From the NCBI GenBank assembly GCA_026392135.1, contig JAPLCR010000344.1, forward strand, positions 1 through 23,161: a stretch of DNA of 23,161 nucleotides. The letters are read 5' to 3'. Position 1 is the stretch's first letter. Each line of letters starts with the position of its first letter. The DNA is from Armatimonadota bacterium (GTDB taxonomy: Bacteria; Armatimonadota; Chthonomonadetes; Chthonomonadales; Chthonomonadaceae). A program made the translations under genes and the position numbers. Below, one piece after another: positions 1-8,712 of the stretch. The notes under the pieces were generated by a model. The model was not told the origin of the DNA, did not search any database, and saw only the letters and a list, made by a program, of their open reading frames with translations.

Positions 1-130
1 AGGAGCCGAGGCATTCTGTAGAATACGCTCCTACATCTCAACCCTACGCAAGCAGGGGCACTCTATCCTGCCTGCACTACAAATACTACTCACGGGGCAA
101 CCTATTTTACCCACTACATAGCCTGAGTAG

Positions 131-871
131 TTACACTTTTTTTATCGCCTCCTGACTTTCTGGCGACTCTATGGCGTTTTTCAGCATTAGTTTGCCAGCA
201 TCCGTATTCATAAACTCCATGAATGGCTCGCTACCGTAGCGAATGCGATAGACCATCCCGTCTTTTACGCCTATCGCAACTTCGGTTTTACCGTAAAGAC
301 CTTGCGCCCAAAACTTTACCGTCTTGCACAGGCTTCCATCGAGAGTGACATCTTCCCCGAACTCTATCCTCATCTTCTTTGCGTTCACAAGTTCGGAGTA
401 CTTGCTCCCTCCGCCGAAAAACTTGTAGAGCAGGGATCCGCAAAACATAGGATGTTCCATAAACATTGAGTTTGTAGTCGCGATGGAGCGAGGCGCGGAG
501 GCGCGTTGGAAAGAGACGAGAGCACCGGAAGAGTAGTCCGCTGAATCAATCCCGTCGCTTACCGATGTCTGCACGAAATTTGTTTCGCTCTGCGTCGCGA
601 CGACCTTAAAGACATTGGGCTTCTGGTACCAGAGCGTGCGCTTTGTTGGCAAACGGCTGTCTTTTTCGTCGAGTTTGCCAAACTGCATCGCCCAATCGCA
701 CTCCGCCTGATAGGTGATGAGCGCGGCGTGCTTCGCCATGCTCCATTTCAAAAACTGGTCGGGCTTGCGCGGCGCGGGCTGCGCGTTGACCGTCTGCCCC
801 GCAAGGCACAGAGCGAGAACCGCCAGACAGAGACGAATGGAGACCATCAGCGAACGGTTTGAAGCCAGCAT
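131..871 (-). CDS. Secreted LolA-like / DUF2092-type periplasmic protein
   Basis: The 246-residue product starts with a Sec signal peptide: basic start, hydrophobic stretch at about residues 10-27, and a likely cleavage after VNA. The mature part looks like the LolA/LolB-like beta fold (DUF2092-type). It has alternating strands, an early YQAECDWAMQF segment, a 'W(Y)QKPNVFKV' strand as in proteins that bind lipid or carry lipoprotein, and a late 'DGMVYRIRYGSEP' strand. No lipobox cysteine follows the signal, so a soluble periplasmic location is inferred. A good ribosome site (GGAGG, 7 nt before ATG) supports this start. It lies 78 bp downstream of the SpoIIM-family gene on the same strand and may be co-transcribed with it. 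The family call is by pattern only and the ligand is unknown. Confidence 0.6.
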   Translation of the reverse strand: MLASNRSLMVSIRLCLAVLALCLAGQTVNAQPAPRKPDQFLKWSMAKHAALITYQAECDWAMQFGKLDEKDSRLPTKRTLWYQKPNVFKVVATQSETNFVQTSVSDGIDSADYSSGALVSFQRASAPRSIATTNSMFMEHPMFCGSLLYKFFGGGSKYSELVNAKKMRIEFGEDVTLDGSLCKTVKFWAQGLYGKTEVAIGVKDGMVYRIRYGSEPFMEFMNTDAGKLMLKNAIESPESQEAIKKV

Positions 872-949
872 TGGACTACCTCCGAAGATATAGAGTTTGG
901 CGGAATAGAGAAAAGCCCTGCCTCGCTAAAGCAAGGCGAGTATTAGGAA

Positions 950-1957
950 CTACGCAACCATAGGTGCTTGGGTTCCGTCGCTTGGCGTGGAAAGCGCATT
1001 TTCTGGCGCTATTCGCGGAATAAAGAGGTAGGCGTACCACAAAACGCCGTTCAACCCCGCGAACGCATAGCGCAGAGCGGCGGGGATGGCGAGATGCGAA
1101 AACATACCCTCTATAACTCCTGCGAAGATGAAAAGCGGAATCGTGCCGAGCGTCAATTTTATTGCTTCTAGCCCATGAATACGGAGAGCGTCCAGTCGGC
1201 GGTACCTGCCCGGAAAGAGGACTGCGCGTCCGATGAGTAAGCCCGCTGCGCCGCAGATGAAAATAGCGGTCAGCTCCGCAATACCGTGCGGGAGGATGCC
1301 GGGCCAGAAGGTAGCGTGTGCGTGGTACTGCGTCATCACCGCTGCAAACGCCCCCAGCGTCACCCCATTTTGATACAACAGATCGAGGGTAGGTACTCCC
1401 CCTACGACTCCCGAAGCGGCGGCGAGAAACCCAATCGTCGTGTTGTGGGTGAAGAGTTGGGCAGAAAAGCCGGCGTAGGCAGGAGAGGAGATATTCCCCT
1501 GCTTCCAAATTTCGAGAGACTCTTTGAACTGTTCAGGAATAAAGAGCGTCGTGCTTTCGGGGTGTACTATTATCATATAGTAGGCGAAAAACGCACCTGC
1601 AAGGCTGACCGAAATCGCAAAAAGAAAGAGTCTTACGTACTTCTGAAGAAGCGTGGGAAACTCGTATAAGTAGAAGTTTACGAGCGCGTAAGAGGGTTTC
1701 TGGAAGGGTACAGAGTCGTACAGCAGTATGTAGGCGCGTGCCAAAAGTGTGTTGAGGTGCGTCACGAGGTCGCGGTTAGTGGCACGCGACCGCACGTAGG
1801 CGAGATCGGAGGCGACGCGCCGATAGAGAGAGCCAAACTGCCGCACCTCTTCGCGTGTCAACCTCTGTAGCCCTCCGCGCTGACCGGCTTTGTCTACCAG
1901 CTTTTGAAGGGTATCCCAGTTCTCACGTTTTTTACTAACGAAACCCTGCTCATCCAT
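950..1957 (-). CDS. SpoIIM family (DUF95) integral membrane protein
   Basis: I place the start at the internal ATG at 1957, giving 335 residues. The frame stays open to a GTG at 2023, but the extra 22 residues have no ribosome site, whereas family members typically begin with a short polar stretch followed by a W-x-x-L-x-x-L helix, as here (ENWDTLQKLVDKA). The soluble N-terminal helical region contains the family pattern 'LTREEVRQFGSLYRRVASDLAYVRSR'. It is followed by about five to seven membrane segments (FAISVSLAGAFFAYYMI, IGFLAAASGVVGG, LPHGIAELTAIFICGAAGLLIG, IPLFIFAGVIEG) with the conserved HGI-E motif. SpoIIM is a membrane protein of engulfment in spore formers, but homologues are widespread in non-sporulating phyla, often beside RDD-domain genes; no RDD gene is seen here. 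Role in this organism unknown. Confidence 0.85.
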   Translation of the reverse strand: MDEQGFVSKKRENWDTLQKLVDKAGQRGGLQRLTREEVRQFGSLYRRVASDLAYVRSRATNRDLVTHLNTLLARAYILLYDSVPFQKPSYALVNFYLYEFPTLLQKYVRLFLFAISVSLAGAFFAYYMIIVHPESTTLFIPEQFKESLEIWKQGNISSPAYAGFSAQLFTHNTTIGFLAAASGVVGGVPTLDLLYQNGVTLGAFAAVMTQYHAHATFWPGILPHGIAELTAIFICGAAGLLIGRAVLFPGRYRRLDALRIHGLEAIKLTLGTIPLFIFAGVIEGMFSHLAIPAALRYAFAGLNGVLWYAYLFIPRIAPENALSTPSDGTQAPMVA

Positions 1958-2089
1958 ACCTTGAATTATGACACGAAACGGGAGGGATAGAGACATCCCA
2001 GGCAAGTATTCAGGCAATTTCACTGCGATATAACGTTGCGAGCGGCTAAGTTCGGAAAGAAGGTTTCATGTCGCTAGGCAAAATCGAAA

Positions 2090-2135
2090 CCAGAAGCGGA
2101 AACACGCTTGCGAGGCGAAGTGTTTTCGCTTCTGG
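2090..2135 (-). terminator. Hairpin terminator behind the FG-GAP/VCBS remnant
   Basis: A long imperfect inverted repeat: left arm CCAGAAGCGGAAACAC from 2090, right arm GTGTTTTCGCTTCTGG ending at 2135, roughly 16 paired bases around a GC-rich loop. Read on the minus strand it lies 53 bp past the stop of the VCBS remnant (2189) and is followed by a T-rich run (TTTCGATTTTG), as expected of an intrinsic terminator. It also insulates the SpoIIM gene from upstream transcription. Confidence 0.6.
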
Positions 2136-2188
2136 CTTTTCAAGGTTACTCTCTTCACTCATGAAATACTGGCATGATATTTTGGGTA

Positions 2189-2347
2189 TCAAGGTGTGTT
2201 GTTAAGAAGGACTCCTACCGTGTTGTTGCTCAGGTTCTGAGTGATGATGTCCGGTTTGCCATCCTTGTTCAAATCTACTACCCAACAACTTCGGCAGTCG
2301 GGACCACCAGATGCAAATGTCTGTGCGGGGGCAAAAGTCCCCCCGCT
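2189..2347 (-). pseudogene. C-terminal remnant of an FG-GAP/VCBS repeat protein
   Basis: The minus strand holds a 52-codon open stretch ending in TGA at 2189. It reads GGTFAPAQTFASGG, then DLNKDGKPDIITQNLSNN, then TVGVLLNNTP. This is the classic last blade of an FG-GAP/VCBS beta-propeller repeat (calcium-binding D-x-N-x-D-G motif, strand ending LLNN). There is no start codon or ribosome site. An in-frame TGA lies immediately upstream at 2348-2350. In another frame the preceding bases read LNSICEAGG, which would join if the run of six G just upstream had seven. So this is the decayed tail of a once larger secreted gene; the rest is gone and A2M now lies upstream on the other strand. A plus-strand reading of the same bases is a shadow. 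Confidence 0.7.
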
Positions 2348-4379
2348 TCACATATAGAGTTGAGGGCAAAACATTACGTACATTTTTTCTGTGTCAGGGT
2401 AACGTATTCGTAATAACCAACGTCTAAAGCCCAGAACAGCCCATTAGGAGGAAACCAAAATGCGAAAACTCCTCGCAACACTCTCAATTTTGAGCGCGGT
2501 AGTGCTACTAAGCCATCCCGCCCATGCCCAACTTTCCAAGAAGAGCGAACTCAGCCTTAGCCCATTAGAGACACAGGTACTCGGTCAGAGACGTTGGCTC
2601 AAGGGTAGCAACGCCGCGCTCCGCGTTATTGTCAGCAACCACGAGACCGGCAAGCCGCAGAGCGCGAAGGTTAGTGTCTCCCTGCTCCCCATAGCCCAGA
2701 ACGGCAAAACGCGGACGGCTTCTCTACCTGTCTATGCGGGAGAGACCTCACGACTAGGAACCCTCGAAGCGAACTTCCGCGTCCCTTCCGAAGCCCCCGG
2801 CGCGTATCAACTGGTGGTCAATGTAGATTCGCCAATAGGTAAGGATGAGGTGAAGCAGTCCGTTCAGATAGAGGAGTCGCTCCAACTGATGTTGACCGCC
2901 GATAAGCCGCTCTATCAGCCCGGTCAACTCGTCCACATTCGCACTCTCGCGATGGACATGGCGACGCGCAAACCTGCCGATGATTTTGGAGGTAGAGGAT
3001 GCGAGAGGCAACAAAGTCTTCAAGAAAAAGCAGACTCTCTCCAAGTTTGGAATCGCCTCCGCCGATTTCCAACTCGCCGACGAGGTGAATATGGGAACGT
3101 TCACGCTCCGCGCCATTCTCCCGCAGTCGCAGGTAGAGAAGAAGGTGCGCGTCGAGCGATACGTCCTTCCCAAGTACAAAGTCGCCCTGAAAACGGAGAA
3201 GCCCTACTATCTTCCCGGCGAACTCGTGAAGGGAACTCTCAGCGCAAACTACTTCTTCGGTAAGCCCGTCTCGGACGGTGCAGTCACCCTCAATATCCGC
3301 ACTATAGATGTAGGCGTTACCAGCCTCAAGGAGTTGAAGGGAAAGACCGACGGCAAGGGAGTCTATAAGTTTGAGTACACGCTCCCGCAGTTCTTTGTAG
3401 GACAGCCCTTTGAGCAGGGCAAGGCGATTGTCGAACTAGAGGCAAGCCTCAAGGATACGGCAGACCATCAGCAGGAGGGGCGGCTCTCCGTTCCTGTGGT
3501 GAAAGCCCCTGTACAACTTACACTCGTTCCGGAGAACAAAGTCATTGTGCCGGGCGTAGAGCACCGCCTCTATATTGCGGCAGGAACTGCCCACGGGACG
3601 ACGCTCAAAGAGGCGACTCTTACCATCACGAACGACTTTGAGTATTCGTTCATGCACAAGACAGAGAGGGGCGCAACGCAAACGCAGAAATCGCTCTCTC
3701 GGCGCAACCCAATATCCCCGGCATTATTCTGCGGATAGATAAGCCGATGGCGAAGGTGGGAGATAGGCTACAGTTCCATGCTCTCTCCTCCCAAAAAGGC
3801 GGGACGCTCTATATCGATGTGATACGGAACCGCCAGACGATTCTTACGCACGCGCAACCGATGGAGGGGAACGACACCCGATTCCGCCTTCCAATAACCA
3901 ACGACATGGTAGGGACGCTTGAGGTTCACGCCTACAAAATTCTGCCCGATGAGAATATCATTCGCGATACCCGTGTACTGGTGGTCTCTCCCGCCGACGA
4001 CCTGAACATCTCCGTCACTGCCGACAAGAACGAGTACCGCCCCGGCGGAGAAGCCCTCCTGCACTTCAAGGTGCGCGACCCGCAGAATCGTCCCGTACTC
4101 GCCGCCCTCGGCGTTGCGATTGTAGATGAGAGCGTCTTTGCCCTTTCCGAACTGCAGCCCGGACTAGAGCGTATCTACTTCCTGCTCGAAAAGGAGCTGA
4201 TGGAGCCGAAATACGAGATACACGGACTACGCCCCACCGGTCTTCTCAACCCTATGCCTAAGAGCGATGCGCCCGTACCTGAAATGGCGCGGCAACGCGC
4301 CGCGACGGTAGTTCTCGCCTCCGCTGAGGCGAAGGTAAATTTTGATTTCCGAAGCAACACCTATAAAGATCGCTGGAAC

Positions 4380-4665
4380 CAGATACTACAGAAAGCCGTC
4401 CCCCTCATTGAGAAAGACTACCTGAAAATCAACGAGGCGGTGACGCGCTACCGCAACGAGAACCGCGCCACGCTGACCGAAGCGGAGGGGCTAGACGTGC
4501 TCATTAAGAAGGGGTATCTCTCCCTATCCACAACGCAAGACCCCTGGGGAACTCCCTACAAGGTCAACTTTATGGGAGGGGCGCAGGGCTTTAGCGGTTA
4601 CTTCACTATCGCAAGCGCGGGACCCGATAAACGCTTTGGAACCCTCGATGATATCGCCGACATCA
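4380..4665 (+). other. GspG (type II secretion pseudopilin)-like module inside the macroglobulin
   Basis: About 95 codons inside the alpha-2-macroglobulin resemble the C-terminal globular domain of the major pseudopilin GspG. There is an amphipathic helix (NEAVTRYRNENRATLTEAEGL), then 'LIKKGYL', then DPWGTPYKV, then 'FTIASAGPDKRFGTLDDI'. In GspG these correspond to the residue-counting helix, the 'DPWGxPY' turn and the calcium-loop strand 'S.GADG..G...DI'. The module lies after the MG core segment and directly before the glycine-rich loop. It lacks the pilin N-terminal methylation helix, so it is a domain transplant rather than a pilin gene. Function here is inferred only. Confidence 0.6.
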
Positions 4666-4689
4666 ACCAGTATCGTAACTATTACCGCC

Positions 4690-4780
4690 GTTCCAGAGGC
4701 GGTATGATGGGCAGAGGCGGTTTTGCAGGCGGTGGAGGCGTGGGCGGCGGCGGAGCCGGAGGGGCGGTTTTTTTTGAGGA
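4690..4780 (+). other. Glycine-rich bait-like loop of the macroglobulin
   Basis: Codons read RRSRGGMMGRGGFAGGGGVG and continue GGGGAGGAVFF: low-complexity, glycine-rich, with clustered arginines that would be trypsin-like cleavage sites. The position, between the MG core and the SITTWR/thioester part, is where the bait region of alpha-2-macroglobulins lies. That it is cleaved by proteases is inference. Confidence 0.45.
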
Positions 4781-7088
4781 TAACGGTGCTATCGCGGATA
4801 TGAAACTCGCCGCGCCTATGCCTATGGGGGCACTGATGAAAGGCGCAAACGAAAACCGTTTCGCGTTTGGCTTGAAACGAAAAGACGGCGTTGACAAACT
4901 GGCGACCCTCGGTGAAGTAGCGGACTCTCCTCAAGGTCTTGGAACTGAAGGAGCGGGCGCCGCGCCCCGCGTTCGCGAATACTTCCCCGAAACCCTTCTT
5001 TGGAACCCCGAAATGGTGACGAACGAGCAGGGAGAGGCGGAGATTCGCCTTCCGATAGCCGACTCCATCACGACATGGCGCACAAGCGTTATGGGGAACG
5101 GACTAGATGGGCAACTCGGCAGTACGACCAGTTCCATCAAGGTCTTTCAAGACTTCTTCGTAGACATCGATTTGCCTGTAGCCCTCACGCAGAACGACAG
5201 ACTAGAGATACCCGTCGCCATCTACAACTATATGCCCGTGGCGCAAGAGGTAAAGCTGACGCTCAAGCAGGAGCCTTGGTTTACTCTGGACGGTTCGCCC
5301 GTGCAGTCTACAAAAGTTGACGCAGGGCAGGTGAAGGTCGTCTACTACAAGATGATGGCGAAGGAGATTGGCAAACACGCTCTCCTCGTGACAGCGAAGG
5401 GAACAAAACTCTCCGACGCTATCCGCCGTATTATCGACGTTCAACCCGACGGCAAGGAGAGCCGCCCCACTATCAACGACCGACTGGATGGGCAGGTGGA
5501 TAAGCATATCTCGATACCCGCCAACGCGATAGAGGGCGCAAGCACTATCTTCGTGAAACTCTATCCGGGAGCGTTTAGCCAAGTGGTGGAGGGGCTAGAC
5601 GGAATCTTGCGTATGCCCAACGGGTGCTTTGAGCAGACGAGTTCGACCACCTACCCGAACATCCTTGTCCTCGACTACCTGAAGCAGAGCAAGAAGTTGA
5701 ACCCCGAACTTCAGATGAAAGCCGAACAGTACATCAACGTCGGCTATCAGCGTCTCGTCACCTTCGAGGTGAAGGACGGCGGCGGATTCTCGTGGTTCGG
5801 CGATAACCCTGCCCACCAGATACTCACCGCCTACGGTCTGCTAGAGTTCTCAGATATGAGCAAGGTGCATGAGGTAGACCCTGCGCTTATCGCCCGCACG
5901 CAAAACTGGCTGGCGAGCAAACAGCATCCCGACGGGAGTTGGGAGGAGAAGGGGAGCGGTATCGCAGAGGGGATTATCAATCGTCAGACGGGCGCGTTAC
6001 GCTCTACTGCCTACATAACGTGGGCACTTGCAGAGAGCGGGTACAAGGGAGCGCAAGTGGCAAAGGGCGTGACTTACGTCAAGGAGAAGCTGAGCGAGGC
6101 GAAAGATCCCTACACCCTCGCCGTTATCCTCAATATGATGGTGCGCGTCGAGAAGGAGAGTAACCTGACTGAGCGAGTCGCGAACGAACTCATCGCGCTG
6201 GCGAAAACGACGGACAAAGTAGCCTACTGGGACTCCAACACCCAAACCTTCACAGGGGCGAATCAGCGCGGAGCCGACCTCGAAACAACGGGCATGGCGG
6301 CGTATAGCCTAGCGCAGTGGGGGCGCAACACGGGCTTCCTGAATAAAGTCCTCACCTACCTCATTCAGAGCAAAGACAGTTTCGGGACGTGGGAGTCTAC
6401 GCAGGGAACGGTCTGGTCTATGAAAGCCCTGCTTACCGCAAGCAAGGGCGGCGCGGGCGATAAAGCCACCGTCAGCGTGATTGCGAACGGTAAGAAGGCG
6501 ACGACCTTCAACATCACGCCGGAAGACAGCGACGTGATGCGGCAGATAGACCTCAAGGAGTTTGTGAAGGCGGGAGACAACAACATTCGCCTCGAATATA
6601 AGGGCGAAGGCTCTCTGCTCTATCAGGTGACAGGGCGCTACTACACACCTTGGAATCAGGTGGAACTGCCTCGCCCTGAGTTCCAACCGCTCGAACTCAA
6701 GGTGAACTACGACAAGACTACTCTCGCGCAAGATGAGACCGTCACTGTCAATGTGACCATCAAGAACCGCACGGACAAAATCGCGGAGATGCCGTTGGTC
6801 GATGTCGGGGTTCCGCCCGGCTTCACGGTGATACCAGATAAGCTACAGGGAGCCGTCGAGAACAAGGTGATAAGCAAGTTCACGGTGGCGGCGCGGCAGG
6901 TCATTCTCTACCTAATGGAGCTACAACCGGGGCAAGAGGTACAGGTGAGTTATCAGGTGAAGGCGAAGTATCCGCTACGCGCCCAGACTCCGCTCTCTAA
7001 AGCCTACCCATACTACAACCCGGAGAAGGTGGCTACTGTCGCGCCAACGGGCATTATCGTGAGGAAGTAGAGCCACCTCACCTGACGT

Positions 7089-7127
7089 AAAGAAGTCCCC
7101 TGCCAAAATACGGGAGGGGACTTCTTT
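7089..7127 (+). terminator. Intrinsic terminator after the macroglobulin gene
   Basis: A perfect 13-bp stem (AAAGAAGTCCCCT at 7089-7101 pairing with AGGGGACTTCTTT at 7115-7127) with a 13-nt loop, starting 18 bp past the stop and followed by CTTTGG. Strong intrinsic terminator geometry. The symmetric A/T ends would also allow some function on the minus strand, but no minus-strand gene converges here. Confidence 0.8.
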
Positions 7128-7259
7128 CTTTGGTCTACTGCAAACTCCTGAAACCACGGTCTGCCTATTTATGTATTAGGCTAGTGGTATCGAGTAGCCC
7201 ACCCTGACCCTTTATATTTTTCCGTAGGCGTGTTTCTCAAAGAAAGTACCCCTTGAACT

Positions 7260-7712
7260 ATGGTATTACAACATCTGAACGCACCTCGTCAACGTAGCCG
7301 TTTTGTTTGCGCGATGCTGGTTGTCCTCGTCATTATGGTGGGCTTGGCATCCCGTAAGTTCGCCCCGCACCTCCCCAGACTACTCCAAAAGAACGCGGGC
7401 GATGTACTGTGGGCAACTATGGTATTTGTGTTAGGGGGGCTACTGCTCCCTCGCCTCTCCACATTACGGATAGCCGCCTACTCTGCCCTCTTTTCGCTAA
7501 CGATAGAGTGTTTGAAGTTCTACCACGCTCCTTGGTTGGAATCCCTTCGTCACACCACTCTCGGAAGGCTCGTGTTCGGATTTGTGTTTGGCTGGAATAA
7601 CCTCCTCTGCTACCTTATTGGGATACTGCTTGGTGTGGCACTAGAGTTGTGGTACACCTCTTCCATTTCAGACTCTCGTCCTTCTGCCAAACCTCTTTCT
7701 GATACAAAGTGA
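7260..7712 (+). CDS. DUF2809 family membrane protein
   Basis: The 150-residue product has four predicted membrane segments (about 17-30, 46-63, 69-85 and 115-131) and the DUF2809 signature. 'GLASRKF' follows the first helix, 'GDVLWATMVFVLGGLLLP' the second. 'TIECLKFYHAPWLESLRHT' and 'LGRLVFGFVFGWNNLLCYLIGILLG' finish the fold. These residues (GLxSR, GDxLWA, APWL..LR.T.LG) are the conserved ones in the family. Members are small inner-membrane proteins of unknown activity. No clear ribosome site precedes the ATG, so the start is taken from the family layout, which has a short basic leader before the first helix. It lies 100 bp before the sugar-acid genes on the same strand; a functional link is not evident. 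Confidence 0.8.
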   Translation: MVLQHLNAPRQRSRFVCAMLVVLVIMVGLASRKFAPHLPRLLQKNAGDVLWATMVFVLGGLLLPRLSTLRIAAYSALFSLTIECLKFYHAPWLESLRHTTLGRLVFGFVFGWNNLLCYLIGILLGVALELWYTSSISDSRPSAKPLSDTK

Positions 7713-7812
7713 GCCAGAAAACAGGGATTCCAGAGGGTTACGCAGAACATCCCCTTTAGGAGAGACTTCACTCTGTCTCAAATCCCCAGAACACCCTTTC
7801 AAGGAGAGTTTT

Positions 7813-8697
7813 ATGTATATTTCCATTCGTGACGACGTTGTGTTTGCGGCAGGCTACACCTGTCTCGCGGAGGGTTTGAAAGACCTTGGCATAGGAGCCG
7901 TTGAACTGTTCGTCCACCGTGATGACACCGTTCCCGCCCTCGTTCCCGTCGGTGAAAAGACTCGCCTTAGCCTGTCCGACCCCGATGAGTTTGCCACCTT
8001 ACAGGCGCAGATTCAGGAGCAGGGCATTCAAATCGCCGCGCTCTGTATGGGTAACGACTTTAACGCGGAAGACAAAGATTTTGAGGTTGCGTGGGCTGTT
8101 CGCACCGCAGTAGCCGCGCAGAAGTTGGGTGTTCCTGCCATTCGCATAGACGCGATTATGCATGGTGAAAAAGACCTGCCGCTCGAAGCGCGTCAGCAGT
8201 TAGTTGCCGATATGGTTCAGCGCATTCTTGTGGGGTCGGAAGCGACAGGGGTAGAGTTTGGCATCGAGAATCACGGATTTCAGGGCAACGACCCTGAGTT
8301 TCTATCCGGACTGTTGAGGTTAGTCGGTTCTGACCGGCTCGGTCTCACTCTCGATTCCGGTAACTTTTACTGGCGCGGCTGGCCCCTCTCGCGCACTTAC
8401 GAGATTTTTGAGCAGTTTGCGCCCTACGTCAAGCACACACATATCAAGAACATTCAGTACCCTCCAGAGTTACGCGAGGTCCAACGTGAAATGGGCTACG
8501 AATATGGGAAGTATGTCAGCCCGATTCACCTCGGTGACATCGATCACACACGCTACTTTCAGGCACTAAAAAAAGCAGGATATGACCGCGATCTGTGCCT
8601 TGAGGACGAGTCGCTTGGCAAATACTCCAATGTGGAGCGACAGGCAAATCTTCGCGCTGCCGCCGAGTTCTTTCAAGCGCAGATACAGAACGTTTAA
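7813..8697 (+). CDS. Sugar phosphate isomerase/epimerase-like TIM-barrel protein
   Basis: The 294-residue product belongs to the xylose-isomerase-like TIM-barrel (AP-endonuclease 2 type) superfamily. Candidate divalent-metal ligands are in the usual places: Glu152 (FGIENHGF), Asp181 (LTLDSGNFYW), His208 and His210 (VKHTHIKNI) and Glu264 (LCLEDES). The start has a good ribosome site (AAGGAG) just upstream. Sixteen bases separate it from the mannonate dehydratase gene, whose ribosome site follows this stop codon, so the two form an operon. The context suggests epimerisation or isomerisation of a hexuronate or aldonate feeding the dehydratase. The exact substrate cannot be read from sequence. 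Confidence 0.85.
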   Translation: MYISIRDDVVFAAGYTCLAEGLKDLGIGAVELFVHRDDTVPALVPVGEKTRLSLSDPDEFATLQAQIQEQGIQIAALCMGNDFNAEDKDFEVAWAVRTAVAAQKLGVPAIRIDAIMHGEKDLPLEARQQLVADMVQRILVGSEATGVEFGIENHGFQGNDPEFLSGLLRLVGSDRLGLTLDSGNFYWRGWPLSRTYEIFEQFAPYVKHTHIKNIQYPPELREVQREMGYEYGKYVSPIHLGDIDHTRYFQALKKAGYDRDLCLEDESLGKYSNVERQANLRAAAEFFQAQIQNV

Positions 8698-8712
8698 GGA
8701 GGCTCTACGTTT

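Larger units (their letters stand above)
2460..7070 (+). pseudogene. Alpha-2-macroglobulin family protein with thioester (two frameshifts)
   Basis: Bacterial alpha-2-macroglobulins are secreted protease traps: cleavage of a bait loop exposes a thioester that links to the protease. The gene spans about 1,536 codons after AGGAGG six bases before ATG, with a Sec signal peptide ending AHA-Q and no lipobox. Visible order: MG domains (TADKPLYQPGQLV, TEKPYYLPGELV), an MG domain beginning RIDKPMAKVGD, a GspG-like insert, a glycine-rich bait-like loop, the 'SITTWR' segment, thioester GCFEQ at 5622-5636, the helical thioester domain (GGGFSWFG, LTAYGLLEF), and a C-terminal receptor-like domain. The frame breaks twice. 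Near 2960-2980 the frame jumps between 'ATRKPA' and 'MILEVEDARGNKV'. Near 3666-3690 it jumps between 'FMHKTER' and 'NANAEIALSAQPN', where one extra G in the GGGG run would repair it. All other domains are intact, so recent inactivation and sequencing error are both possible. No pbpC partner gene is adjacent. Confidence 0.88.

Noticed and set aside
1..32. AGGAGC...GCTCCT imperfect hairpin at the window edge
   Set aside because: Unequal inner arms and no gene visible before it; could be a terminator of an upstream gene but unsupported.
85..131. 8-bp inverted repeat ACTACTCA/TGAGTAGT after the LolA-like gene
   Set aside because: 31-base spacer and no T-run on the minus strand; too weak to call a terminator.
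1958..2023. GTG start at 2023 for the SpoIIM-family gene
   Set aside because: No ribosome site, and the additional 22 residues do not resemble the family N-terminus; ATG at 1957 fits better.
2174..2413. 79-codon plus-strand open frame
   Set aside because: It lies opposite the FG-GAP/VCBS remnant, whose minus-strand reading is clearly protein-like; no ribosome site and odd composition.
4682..4897. Proline-rich minus-strand open frame
   Set aside because: It is the antisense of the glycine-rich loop of the macroglobulin; the plus-strand reading continues a conserved protein.
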